In this document: positions 1-7,563 of the stretch, one piece after another
Layout of the letters: the number at the start of each line of letters is the position of its first letter
Numbering within the stretch: position 1 is the stretch's first letter
DNA from: a virus
DNA length: 30,684 nucleotides
Strand: one strand, 5' to 3'
Virus record (IMG/VR): IMGVR_UViG_3300020478_000041
Span: 1 to 30,684 of that record
Notes under the pieces: generated by a model
The model's input: the letters and a program-made list of their open reading frames with translations, nothing else
What the model was told of the DNA's origin: nothing
The model's database searches: none
Made by a program: the position numbers and the translations under genes

Positions 1-890
1 TGATAGTCAGCGGGGTCAAGGGTGATCTTTTCCTCTTCCTCTTCTTCTTTCGCCGCATCACTCTTGGCCTCTTCAGGCGATTCTTCAGGATCCGGTTCGC
101 CCCCCTCATCGTGACTACGAACATCATCGGCAGCTTCCGCCTCCTCCCTAAGTTCCTCGGCCTGGGCTGCCCGTTCTTCCGCGGATTTTGCCGCGTCTGA
201 GCATGGGACTTCCGTCACCCTGGATTCATAAATCTCGATTAAATAGTCGTCAGGAGGGTCTCCGGTGCTCCAGTTGGTAAACAGTGTTGTAAACCCCTGC
301 AGGGTTGCACACTTGGTTTCTCCGTCATAAGGCTCGCTTTTATTAACATGCTCGGTTAGACGAGCTTTAGCCCAGAGCCGGGCTCGTTGTTGATCAATCC
401 CGCGGGCGACGGAGCTGTTGGACATCGGCCACCCAACCTCGATTTGGTAGGTGCCGTCGCCCAGGTCTGTGATCTTATAATCCCTTGAGCCCTTTGAAAA
501 CCAGCCCGGGCCGTCTAGGTCCCCCGATGGCGCGACTCCTTCCCGCACGGCCATGCCGCCGTCTGTCTGAATGTAATCAGCCTGTCCGTCTCCGTCGCTG
601 TCGATACCCGATTCGGCGGCCGTTATCTCGCTCACTGCAACTGACCATACGGCCTCAACGCGGCCCGAAGCTCTGGCGTCATCGTGGGAGGTTACGCTAT
701 CGAGGGTGGCGCCGCTTAAATTGTATGTGTTATCGGTGGTGTTATTTTTATTATTTATAAAGCCAGTGATCTCGCGCTTCGCAGCAAGTTCGAGTTGCTC
801 CTTGAGCTCAAGATACTCATCATACTCAACGAAATCAAGCTCGCCCGCAACGGTTGCAACATACCTGCCGCCTTGTTCAACAACAGCCAT
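1..890 (-). CDS. Acidic protein of unknown function, cut by the window edge (N-terminal 296 residues)
   Basis: The frame is open from an ATG at 890 to the left edge, so the C-terminus lies outside the window. The start has an AGGA ribosome site about 8 nt upstream and follows the stop of the LysM gene by only 2 nt, which implies translational coupling. No family is recognised. Residues about 20-40 look helical and charged. Residues 97-105 read DSDGDGQAD, a calcium-loop-like pattern of the EF-hand/thrombospondin type 3 kind. Residues 125-225 look like a compact mixed domain with two cysteines near 194 and 230. From about residue 235 the chain becomes a long Glu/Asp/Ala-rich stretch with a run of six Glu near 282-287, probably a flexible or coiled linker. 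Position after the LysM baseplate gene suggests a baseplate or tail-associated role, but that is inference only. Confidence 0.75.
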   Translation of the reverse strand, partial: MAVVEQGGRYVATVAGELDFVEYDEYLELKEQLELAAKREITGFINNKNNTTDNTYNLSGATLDSVTSHDDARASGRVEAVWSVAVSEITAAESGIDSDGDGQADYIQTDGGMAVREGVAPSGDLDGPGWFSKGSRDYKITDLGDGTYQIEVGWPMSNSSVARGIDQQRARLWAKARLTEHVNKSEPYDGETKCATLQGFTTLFTNWSTGDPPDDYLIEIYESRVTEVPCSDAAKSAEERAAQAEELREEAEAADDVRSHDEGGEPDPEESPEEAKSDAAKEEEEEEKITLDPADY

Positions 891-892
891 TT

Positions 893-1234
893 CTAATCCT
901 TATTATACAATCTCAAAATATTCTCCAGAGGGAGGGGGATATAGATCAGTTCGCCCACTTCAAGATCTGCTTCGGTAGGAGTTTTGTTGTATAGTGCAAT
1001 CACCCACCAATACTGTGCGCTGCCATAATAGTGAATGGCGAGTTTAAAAAAACGATCGCCAGTTTTCCATACATGACGCTTCCGAGTCACATCCGCAAGT
1101 TCGGCAGCAGTAGGGTAGCGCAGCGTGGGAGTACTATAGTGACGAATGCCTTGCGTATTTCTTTCATCCAAAAGCTTTTCATATAGGGGCTCTTGATTAA
1201 AAAAGATCCTTCGTGTGTCATATCTGGTCGGCAT
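893..1234 (-). CDS. LysM-domain baseplate wedge protein, gp53-like
   Basis: This 113-residue protein is dominated by a LysM-like fold at about residues 52-105. The visible pattern is WKTGDRFFKLAIHYYGS, then WWVIALYN, then VGELIYIPLP, the classic order of a LysM motif in phage baseplate proteins. In T4-like and Mu-like phages such small LysM proteins sit between the tape measure/tube-initiator genes and the wedge genes and help join baseplate parts; T4 gp53 is the nearest named analogue, though it is longer (about 196 residues). The ATG at 1234 follows the preceding stop (1246) by 11 nt and has an AGGGA ribosome site inside that gap. The domain call is solid; equivalence to gp53 rests on domain and position. 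Confidence 0.75.
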   Translation of the reverse strand: MPTRYDTRRIFFNQEPLYEKLLDERNTQGIRHYSTPTLRYPTAAELADVTRKRHVWKTGDRFFKLAIHYYGSAQYWWVIALYNKTPTEADLEVGELIYIPLPLENILRLYNKD

Positions 1235-1245
1235 TGTTTATTTCC

Positions 1246-2046
1246 CTACTTTAGTATCTCTGTTTGTGTGGCCGTCTCTTGCTCCACCAAACGGTCATTG
1301 TCGAATTCTCGAACTTCCTCGGTGGTCTTATGAACATAGAAAGCATTTGGAAACTTACCATCAATATCCGTGTTACCAAAAAGATATCCTGGATCAGTCA
1401 AAACTCCTTGGCCTTGTTCTGGAGCCCAGCCAGTTAAGTGAGTATGAAGAACAGTATACTGCAGCTGCAAAGTTAATACTTTAGGAACATAGGCGCGCTT
1501 GCTTTCAAAATACTGATCATATTGTTTGGACGTTGCCTCGTCAACATCAGAAGTTACCATGGGAGGAGTGCCTCCGACTGGTAAAAACCCACCATAAGAC
1601 ATGTCGGGATTGTAAGTCAAACCCCCAAGATACCCAATAAGATTTTTTCCGCTTAACGGACTAGCAGCCAAATTAGCCCATTTCATTCCAATCAAGGGAG
1701 CGGCCTTGAGTGTGTTCTGCACGCTGCGATCATCTTGTTCATATACGGGATATAAAAATTCAATCAACCTGTTAACATTTGCCAAGTTGGCTAGCGCTTC
1801 GTCGCGAGCACCAGACACCACATCAAAGCTTAAACTAATAATCCGCTGAGTGTTTTCAAAGGTCGCCAAAGGGTCCATGCGTCCATAAACCGTTTCAGTA
1901 TTCCATTTGGATTGATACTGATCGGAAAACTCTTTCACCCATCCCTTAAATTCCACCTTTTTTTGAGTTGGCAAATGAGTAATGATAATCTTAAAAAACT
2001 CATTGCCCGCGAGGCCGGGGTCAAAATATTTATTGGGTGCATTCAT
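1246..2046 (-). CDS. Baseplate/tail-tube initiator-like structural protein (gp48/gp54-type position)
   Basis: This 266-residue protein lies directly after the tape measure and before the LysM protein, where contractile phages encode the protein that caps the baseplate and starts tube growth. The N-terminal half carries FKGWVKEFSD, then VYGRMDPLATFENTQRIISL and a following Asn/Leu-rich helix leading to LIEFLYPVYEQ. I know this arrangement from phage proteins annotated as baseplate or tube-initiator proteins that precede LysM genes. The middle has APLIGMKWANL and a Gly/Tyr-rich segment. There is no signal peptide or membrane segment. An AAGGA ribosome site lies about 14 nt before the ATG at 2046, and a CTATTTA motif lies 34 nt upstream. 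The exact T4 counterpart (gp48 or gp54) cannot be decided by eye. Confidence 0.55.
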   Translation of the reverse strand: MNAPNKYFDPGLAGNEFFKIIITHLPTQKKVEFKGWVKEFSDQYQSKWNTETVYGRMDPLATFENTQRIISLSFDVVSGARDEALANLANVNRLIEFLYPVYEQDDRSVQNTLKAAPLIGMKWANLAASPLSGKNLIGYLGGLTYNPDMSYGGFLPVGGTPPMVTSDVDEATSKQYDQYFESKRAYVPKVLTLQLQYTVLHTHLTGWAPEQGQGVLTDPGYLFGNTDIDGKFPNAFYVHKTTEEVREFDNDRLVEQETATQTEILK

Positions 2047-2080
2047 CTGTTCTTTTCTTCCTTGCGCATAGGCTGTAAGT

Positions 2081-2087
2081 TAAATAG
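2081..2087 (-). promoter_or_regulatory. CTATTTA motif, candidate late promoter
   Basis: The coding strand reads GGCTATTTAAC, in the 53-nt gap after the tape measure stop and 34 nt before the ATG at 2046. It is one of nine such intergenic copies, all in the same orientation. Function is inferred from position only. Confidence 0.45.
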
Positions 2088-2099
2088 CCGCTGCATCAA

Positions 2100-5000
2100 T
2101 TAATGTGGTCGGTAGGGACTAATTGGTAGTTCCTCGATAACTTTCTCAACAATATTTTCGATGGGTGCGTCGCCCAGATATATCTTAATAACGGGAGCGG
2201 CTGCTTGTTGTTGCATCGCGGTCGTTGCGGCTGCCTGTGGCGTGGTCCCTGCGGCACCACCCGCGGCTCCAGGGGCTCCTGGCTGTCCTGCGGTGCCTGC
2301 GGCGCCGGGGGCGCCGGGGGGAGCAAATGTGCCGGCCGGTACCGGTTCGGGTGTGTACACTGACTTATTAAACTCAGTGAGCGCTTCAAGCTTCTTCACG
2401 TTCAATAGTAACAAGGCAGCAGAGAACTTAGCTAGGCCTCCAGCCATTTCACCAAAGGCGGCCCCAACCAACAACAGTTCCGGGGCGATCTCCGACAACA
2501 CACGCATCGAAGATGACATCTGTTCCATGCTGTTTCCGACTATTGCCAAAGCACCGCCCAAAGCATAAAGCGGCACAATCATGGCCACAATCGATGGGCC
2601 TGACATCAAGCTCGCGAGAGCAAATGCAGCGAAGCCGGCCGAAAGCACAACCAACCCCGCGCCGGCCTTCACTGCCTGGAGCGCAACAACAGTCAGCGCC
2701 GCGGCCAATTCGGCGACGACGGCGGGAGATACCTGTCGCATGCTTGCTGCAAACAAGTCAACCGCTTTCGCACCCAAAAACAGTGCCACACTAACCAAAG
2801 TCAATGCTGCGCCCCAGCCAAAGAGAACAAAAGTAGAAGCTGCTATAATCGGCATCGCGAAAACAAGCGTCGTTGCTATTGCCGTAAAGCCCACTGCGGC
2901 TATAACCAAAGAGGCGCCCAACAATAAAAGACTAGCACTGAGAGCGGCCACGCCCATGGCAAGCTGGACCATCTTTTCGGGGGGCACCATCATGATGGCT
3001 TCCATAAAGACTGCCATCCCGGCCGCGGCAATATTAATTCCGGTGGCCATCATAATAGCTGCCACACCCATGGCAAGCAAGATAGCTGCCAAGCTAAGCA
3101 AAACAGGAGCTGTTGCTGTAGCACCTGCAGCTGCGGCGATCAAGGCCCACACTGACACAGAAAAGGCTATAACCCCAATACTGGCCGCGATTAGTTCTTC
3201 TCCACTAAGTCCCTTGAAAGATTCCACCAAGATGGACAAGCCCACAGCCGCCAGGCCGATTCCGACGCCGAGCATCAAGAAGGCGGCACCTACGGCCAAA
3301 ATGCCGGGCGCTACACTATAGCTTGCAGCGCCGATCGCAGTGATTGCAGGAACCATTGCGTACATTATGGCCACGAAGCCTCCCATTACAACTGCCAACC
3401 CTAAGACAGCGCCCACAATTTGCCCCCCCGTTAGGTCTTGAAATGCTTCAACAAGGTGTGAAAGGCCAACCGCAGCGAGTCCGATTCCACCTCCAATCAT
3501 TAAAATCGCTGCTCCAAATGCAAGCATTTCTTTCCAGGTACCCTTGACCGCTTCACCAAGTTTTTTAATTCCCTCAGTAAACGAGTCCCATTTGCTTGTA
3601 GCATCAGGGGCGGGTGGCTCAGGTACGGGGGGTCCTCCTCCCGGGGCGCCGGGGGCACCGGGGAGAGAAGGCAACGCACTGCCCAAGCCTCCGAGCACAC
3701 CCATCACCTTGCTACCTATCGTGTAGGCAGACAACAAGCCAAGAGTTAATGCAGCGAGAGCACCGCCGAAGGTCCAGAAGCGTTTAACCCACTTGCCAAC
3801 TTCCCACTCATTGCCCCCGATCTCAATAGTAAACTGTCCCACCATATTAATAAAATCAGAGAGGCCGCCGACGATCGTCGAGAAGAAGCCTATAACTGGA
3901 TCCATGGCAACCACAAGACTCATGAATGCATTTCTCAGCTTGTCCATGGTCTTCTGGGCCTCTCGCGCTGTTTCTGCTATTTTCTCTTGGTTGCGGATCT
4001 CCAGTTCTTCGGCAGCAGATAGCTCGCCAAACATTCTACGAGCTGTATCAACATCAACGCCCAAAGCATCAGCAATTGCAAGTTGTTCGAACTTATTAAG
4101 CTCTGAATATGTTTGCCCTGCCATATCCATGGACTGCTTAAGCATGTCAATACGCTCTGCCTCTGAGGCGTTTAGCATATCAATAGAATTAAGGTAGGGG
4201 CCGCCTAATATTGCGTTTAGTTTGCCGACCTTTTTGGCTGCGCCATCAAAAGTATCAAATGCCTTGCCACTAATGTTCACTAGCTCAGTAACCGACAAAC
4301 CGGTGGCCTTTGATTGTTTTTGAAGATCCTGAAAAACGGTTACCACGTCTTTGCCGTAAAATGCTAGCTGTTTAGAGACTGCATTAAAATCCTCAAATAC
4401 CGCTTTAGTCGATTTTCCTAGACTTTGCGCTGTGGCGTGAAGGGTTTCGGTTAGGCCTTCCAATTGGTTCTCGTTGAACCCTAGCGATTTGGTCGCACGA
4501 TCAAAAATTTGACCAGAAGTTTGAGAACTAACTCCCAACGCATCCAAAGCAACCGTTTGGGCAAGGATCGCTTCCTTTTGATCGTCGTTTAGGGTAGTAA
4601 AGTCACTATATCCATCATACAGCGCCCCCATTGCGGCGGCAGCTTCTTTGTGTCCGGCTCCAAATATTGCCACTTGGTCTCGGGTATTGGAAAGAATCTT
4701 TCCGTAGGAACCCAAGCCTTCTTCGTCGGCGGCGCCGGTCATACGCCGGAAAGCAGCTGCCGATTCATCGGTGGCATATGCAAGATTAAAGCTTTCGCCA
4801 ATAAGTTTTCTAGCTATATTAAAGAAGAACTGGCCGCTTGCTATCGACTCAACCGTTGCGGTCGCGAAGCCTCTCATTTCTTTGGCCGATAAGGGGACTG
4901 TGCGAGCCACCTCTTCCGCTGCGCCACCAATACTTAGAAAACTGTTAGCTAAATATTCAGCTTTGCCGGCGCCGGCTTCCATTTCCTTTGCCTGTTTTCG

Positions 5001-5399
5001 TAAAAGTTCGTTACCGTCCTTAATAGCTTGATTATTATCTTCGCGTAATTTCAGAGCCGCTTTAAGCTCGTGCCTGTTCCGGGCCCGGGCGATTTTATCT
5101 TCACCTGCCATACGGGTCTTCAATTCCTGAAGCTCTCGCTGTTGTTCAATGCTTATGCCGACAAGATTCTGCTCTTCTTCGATGTCAGCGATAGCTTGCT
5201 TCATCTCCTCGCGAGCTATCTTGGCATTTTTGCGTACGCGATTCCAATATGACAGGTCGTCGTCGCCGTCGCCGCGAGCAGCACTAGAGGCGCGGGATTC
5301 CGTGCTGCTACGTCGAGAGCCCGAGCTGCCTTCCATGCCGGCTGCTAATTTTTCTAACTGTTGTATAAGGGCTTCAACCTGTGCGTCAGAAACCGCCAT
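2100..5399 (-). CDS. Tail tape measure protein
   Basis: This 1099-residue protein sets tail length and is threaded inside the tube. It is the expected long gene between the tail chaperone and the tube initiator. Residues 1-150 are charged and coiled-coil-like with a Ser/Arg-rich patch near 24-42. Residues 150-490 are mixed helical. From about 500 to 1000 the chain is strongly hydrophobic, with repeated Gly/Ala segments such as GIGLAAVGLS at about 638-647 and again at 713-722, spaced about 75 residues apart, as in tape measures that insert into the host membrane. Pro/Gly-rich stretches occur at about 576-599 and 1018-1050; the second is collagen-like with GAPGAAG units. At roughly 1.5 angstrom per residue (general rule) the tail would be about 165 nm, much longer than T4's (gp29 is about 590 residues). 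A GGGGG ribosome site precedes the ATG at 5399. Confidence 0.88.
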   Translation of the reverse strand: MAVSDAQVEALIQQLEKLAAGMEGSSGSRRSSTESRASSAARGDGDDDLSYWNRVRKNAKIAREEMKQAIADIEEEQNLVGISIEQQRELQELKTRMAGEDKIARARNRHELKAALKLREDNNQAIKDGNELLRKQAKEMEAGAGKAEYLANSFLSIGGAAEEVARTVPLSAKEMRGFATATVESIASGQFFFNIARKLIGESFNLAYATDESAAAFRRMTGAADEEGLGSYGKILSNTRDQVAIFGAGHKEAAAAMGALYDGYSDFTTLNDDQKEAILAQTVALDALGVSSQTSGQIFDRATKSLGFNENQLEGLTETLHATAQSLGKSTKAVFEDFNAVSKQLAFYGKDVVTVFQDLQKQSKATGLSVTELVNISGKAFDTFDGAAKKVGKLNAILGGPYLNSIDMLNASEAERIDMLKQSMDMAGQTYSELNKFEQLAIADALGVDVDTARRMFGELSAAEELEIRNQEKIAETAREAQKTMDKLRNAFMSLVVAMDPVIGFFSTIVGGLSDFINMVGQFTIEIGGNEWEVGKWVKRFWTFGGALAALTLGLLSAYTIGSKVMGVLGGLGSALPSLPGAPGAPGGGPPVPEPPAPDATSKWDSFTEGIKKLGEAVKGTWKEMLAFGAAILMIGGGIGLAAVGLSHLVEAFQDLTGGQIVGAVLGLAVVMGGFVAIMYAMVPAITAIGAASYSVAPGILAVGAAFLMLGVGIGLAAVGLSILVESFKGLSGEELIAASIGVIAFSVSVWALIAAAAGATATAPVLLSLAAILLAMGVAAIMMATGINIAAAGMAVFMEAIMMVPPEKMVQLAMGVAALSASLLLLGASLVIAAVGFTAIATTLVFAMPIIAASTFVLFGWGAALTLVSVALFLGAKAVDLFAASMRQVSPAVVAELAAALTVVALQAVKAGAGLVVLSAGFAAFALASLMSGPSIVAMIVPLYALGGALAIVGNSMEQMSSSMRVLSEIAPELLLVGAAFGEMAGGLAKFSAALLLLNVKKLEALTEFNKSVYTPEPVPAGTFAPPGAPGAAGTAGQPGAPGAAGGAAGTTPQAAATTAMQQQAAAPVIKIYLGDAPIENIVEKVIEELPISPYRPH

Positions 5400-5410
5400 C
5401 GCTCAACCCC

Positions 5411-5728
5411 CTAGTTTTTGAATGGCCACCTTAAGCCCGTCTCGCGCTCAAAGCCATTGACCGCCCTGGACAACTCATATTTGCTCATCATGGTGCGGCT
5501 ATCGCCTAGGCCATATTTCATATATGCATCCATATAGCGCTTTTCGGTACTCAGCGCCTTCATAAAAGATTCTACTTGTGCCTGCGTGCCCTTTATTGTA
5601 GTGGGAAAGTCAAATCCCGCATGGTATAAATCAATAAGCATTCTCCTTACACTTAAGGAGAAATCTGTGTAAAGACGCTCATTAAGAAGAAGTTCTTTGT
5701 TGTTTAAATTGATTACTGTTTTCTGCAT
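5411..5728 (-). CDS. Small protein of unknown function between tail chaperone and tape measure
   Basis: I do not recognise this protein of 105 residues. The preferred start is the ATG at 5728 (MQKTVINLNNKELL), which has GAGG 9 nt upstream. An in-frame ATG at 5743 and a TTG at 5746 lie upstream but would fall almost on top of the CTATTTA motif at 5747-5753, leaving no leader. The sequence is hydrophilic and helical, with Asn/Leu-rich N-terminus, a YTDFSLSVRRMLIDLYHAG segment and a Trp-containing end. Its stop is 11 nt before the tape measure start, so the two are likely translated together. Position between the chaperone and the tape measure suggests a tail-assembly role, without direct evidence. 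Confidence 0.7.
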   Translation of the reverse strand: MQKTVINLNNKELLLNERLYTDFSLSVRRMLIDLYHAGFDFPTTIKGTQAQVESFMKALSTEKRYMDAYMKYGLGDSRTMMSKYELSRAVNGFERETGLRWPFKN

Positions 5729-5746
5729 GCGGACATACCTCATCAA

Positions 5747-5753
5747 TAAATAG
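5747..5753 (-). promoter_or_regulatory. CTATTTA motif, candidate late promoter
   Basis: The coding strand reads AACTATTTATT, 18 nt before the ATG at 5728 and directly downstream of the hairpin at 5768-5789. The hairpin-then-motif order fits termination of one unit followed by a new start. Confidence 0.5.
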
Positions 5754-5761
5754 TTATATAA

Positions 5762-5789
5762 AGCAAAAGCCGCTCAAAAGCGAGCGGCT
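5762..5789 (-). terminator. Rho-independent terminator-like hairpin after the tail chaperone
   Basis: On the minus strand AGCCGCTC pairs perfectly with GAGCGGCT around a 6-nt loop (5768-5789) and is followed by TTTTGCTTT. It begins 1 nt after the stop of the chaperone extension frame. Confidence 0.75.
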
Positions 5790-5790
5790 C

Positions 5791-5994
5791 TTATTTCCTA
5801 TGTTTTGATTTAGCCGATCTTTGGGCCGACTCCATCTCTTCCTTTTGGGTTTTGAACTCCTTGATTAGCCTCTGAACGAACCATCTTCGCAATTGAGTAG
5901 GAATATTGTAGGCCTCGAATATAGACCAGCCGCCATGATGTTTTAAAACAAACAGCTCTTCGTAAACAGCCTCTTGATACTCAGGACTTAGGCC
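5791..5994 (-). CDS. Frameshift-encoded C-terminal extension of the tail-assembly chaperone
   Basis: The +1 frame relative to the upstream gene is open from before the T7 run to a TAA at 5791-5793. Downstream of the run it encodes 67 residues, GLSPEYQEAVYEELFVLKHH onward, including FEAYNIPTQLRRWFVQRL and a basic tail ending KSKHRK. This reads like a genuine protein: the pattern of a short HHG segment, an F-EAY turn and an L-RWF-RL helix resembles small proteins or extensions encoded after gp26-type genes in T4-like marine phages. There is no ATG, GTG or plausible ribosome site between the shift site and the conserved part; the first ATG is near the end. Upstream residues in this frame look like out-of-frame reading of the chaperone. 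The most economical explanation is a programmed frameshift that yields a product of about 350 residues. Confidence 0.65.
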   Translation of the reverse strand, partial: GLSPEYQEAVYEELFVLKHHGGWSIFEAYNIPTQLRRWFVQRLIKEFKTQKEEMESAQRSAKSKHRK

Positions 5995-6844
5995 AAAAAA
6001 ACTCTGCCGTAATCGGCATACCCACCTTCCCCATATGATTACAGCTTTCGCATTCGAAATCAAAGTTAAGATCCAAGTCCGGAACGAGCGTGTCATACGC
6101 TGCACGGAGTTCGCGTGAAAGGCGTGTGGGACACCTCTCAACAAATCGTTTTATTTGTGATCGATCGGTAATGTCATTAACTCGAACTATGATGGCTTCC
6201 AACTGATCAGTGATATTGGTATCTGGGAGCTTCAGCTTGCGCTTTTTCTCGCGCCTAAGAGTAAGTGTCTTCTCGTCGGCTCCCGTTAAAAGCTTTACTT
6301 CAATAGCCAGACCTTCGTATTTATCAAAAGTAAGAAGATAATTGCCATTTTCCAATACTTCAACCGCCTGAGGGGCTTCGTCTCGTGCTTTGGTCTCAAG
6401 GGCGCCCAGGTCGAGAATGGTCTCGTTTTGTGTAGCGCACGACGGGCATGTAATCGATGTATTGTATTCGGGACCGAAGCCAGTTACACGGGCGGCGATC
6501 AAAAGAGCATTTTTATCGCCTATTAAGAGCTGTCCTGCTTTAACTTTCTTGTCGACCACAAGCGAATCGATCAATCGATCAAGAGCAACTCCTTTTTTAA
6601 TTAAGGCCTCTGAGGTAAGAATGTCTTCTTCTTTGGCTGTCATGTGTCGGATCTCGACACTTTCAACTCCATGCAAAGGATGGCCTTCTCTATACAAGGC
6701 TCCCTTACTAGGAATGTCCACAAACTCTGTGGGAGTAATAAAGGAAAATATGTCGTCTGTTTGCTGTTCTGCCACAGCAGGAGGCGGAGTGGGGGCGTCT
6801 TGATGGGGAGCGCCTGTCCTCTCCGAGTTATTTCTTCGTGCCAA
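5981..6844 (-). CDS. gp26-type baseplate/tail-assembly chaperone, zero-frame product
   Basis: This 287-residue protein matches the T4 baseplate-protein family that includes gp26: an acidic/proline N-terminus, then FITPTEFVDIPSKGALY, EIRHMTAKEEDIL, a long central helical region and a terminal GMPITAEFFW. Four cysteines form two CxxC pairs at 133/136 (CPSC) and 265/268 (CESC), a probable zinc site. The start is a TTG at 6844 with AAGGTGA just upstream; no in-frame ATG occurs until residue 68, which would remove conserved sequence. It lies between the tube gene and the tape measure, the standard place of the tail-assembly chaperone. The frame ends WPKS-stop immediately after a T7 run, and a second frame continues the protein (5791-5994). 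T4 gp26 is about 208 residues, so this copy is longer. Confidence 0.75.
   Translation of the reverse strand: MARRNNSERTGAPHQDAPTPPPAVAEQQTDDIFSFITPTEFVDIPSKGALYREGHPLHGVESVEIRHMTAKEEDILTSEALIKKGVALDRLIDSLVVDKKVKAGQLLIGDKNALLIAARVTGFGPEYNTSITCPSCATQNETILDLGALETKARDEAPQAVEVLENGNYLLTFDKYEGLAIEVKLLTGADEKTLTLRREKKRKLKLPDTNITDQLEAIIVRVNDITDRSQIKRFVERCPTRLSRELRAAYDTLVPDLDLNFDFECESCNHMGKVGMPITAEFFWPKS
5995..6001 (-). other. Candidate programmed frameshift site (T7 run)
   Basis: The minus strand reads GAG TTT TTT TGG CCT. Skipping one T (+1), or slipping back two (-2), moves ribosomes from the 287-residue frame into the extension frame, and Phe-tRNA re-pairs with UUU in both cases. A -1 shift instead reads TTG GCC and then the stop TAA, so it gives no extension. 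Confidence 0.6.
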
Positions 6845-6870
6845 AAGTCACCTTCTTTCTAAGTTATACC

Positions 6871-7494
6871 CTATTCGCGACTTCGCTGTTCTGCCAGGTG
6901 TCGGCGAACACCGTCGGACATGGGAGCGCCGCCCTCTTTAGGAGTATACGTAGCCCAATCATACCTGATTGTCAGCTCAATATTAAGTAATTCTTCGCCG
7001 CTATAATCTAAATCGCCGAACTTAGCATTAGTGATGAAGGGGCTGTTGAGTACCCATTCACCAATTTCTTGTCCTTGACCGTTAATCTCTGTAATCAATA
7101 CAGCGCCCAATGTAGCCAGTGCAGCTTCTTTATTGGGAGTGCCAGGGCCAGGGCCCGGGCCGTTTTCTTCACCACCGCCACCGAAGAAGGCGGACTGGTC
7201 GCCGGGATCAAAGTAGCCGGCCTCATAAAGAGCCTTATAAAGAATATCATTGCCATCAGGCTCCACGGAATTAACTAAGGTTACAGTAATAGGATCCCAA
7301 GTAACGGCGCCTGGATAATAGTACGTATTACCAAGAAACTTGTGCTCGGTCTCGCTCAAAGTATAAGAAGGCTTTGTAACCGTCTTTGCCAGGTACCGAA
7401 GATCGCCTCCCGCTAGCGTACTCAAGTTGGGAAAATTCAATAGAAATCTATGTTGCCTGCGGGGCTCTGATGATGCTAAGTTCCAAAATGCCAT
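6871..7494 (-). CDS. gp19: Tail tube protein gp19
   Basis: This protein of 207 residues forms the inner tail tube. It carries the tube-protein signature near its start (MAFWNLASSEPRRQHRF, then LNFPNL), a KTVTKPSY-type strand, TWDPITVTLV and a C-terminal LNIELTIRYDWATY. It follows the sheath gene as in T4. The start is set at 7494: AGGAGA lies 8 nt upstream and the protein then begins with the conserved MAFWN. The longer frame from 7554 would include the hairpin and the CTATTTA motif and is rejected. T4 gp19 is 163 residues; part of the excess is a Gly/Pro-rich loop at about residues 104-120 (GGGGEENGPGPGPG), which may be surface exposed or face the sheath. Confidence 0.85.
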   Translation of the reverse strand: MAFWNLASSEPRRQHRFLLNFPNLSTLAGGDLRYLAKTVTKPSYTLSETEHKFLGNTYYYPGAVTWDPITVTLVNSVEPDGNDILYKALYEAGYFDPGDQSAFFGGGGEENGPGPGPGTPNKEAALATLGAVLITEINGQGQEIGEWVLNSPFITNAKFGDLDYSGEELLNIELTIRYDWATYTPKEGGAPMSDGVRRHLAEQRSRE

Positions 7495-7523
7495 TTTTAC
7501 ATGTCTCCTGTTAAGGTCTAGAT

Positions 7524-7530
7524 TAAATAG
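7524..7530 (-). promoter_or_regulatory. CTATTTA motif, candidate late promoter of the tube gene
   Basis: The coding strand reads ACACTATTTAATC, 29 nt before the ATG at 7494 and just downstream of the hairpin at 7536-7550. Confidence 0.5.
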
Positions 7531-7535
7531 TGTAA

Positions 7536-7550
7536 GGAGGTAAAACCTCC
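7536..7550 (-). terminator. Hairpin after the sheath gene, possible terminator or processing stem
   Basis: The minus strand reads GGAGGT-TTT-ACCTCC, a perfect 6-bp stem with a 3-nt loop, 13 nt past the sheath stop. The trailing TTACAC is weak for a U-run, so termination may be partial. Confidence 0.5.
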
Positions 7551-7563
7551 CCACATTTATTTA

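Noticed and set aside
2161-3321. Plus-strand open frames opposite the tape measure
   Set aside because: They mirror the Ala/Gly-rich codons of the tape measure on the other strand; there are no ribosome sites and no recognisable protein features. The same holds for all other plus-strand frames.
5791-6144. Independent 117-residue gene starting at 6144
   Set aside because: Its first part overlaps the chaperone and reads like out-of-frame translation, with no ribosome site. Only the part after the T7 run looks like real protein, so it is described as a frameshift extension.
7495-7554. Longer tube protein starting at 7554
   Set aside because: The extra 20 residues cover the post-sheath hairpin, the CTATTTA motif and the AGGAGA ribosome site; the conserved tube start MAFWN begins at 7494.
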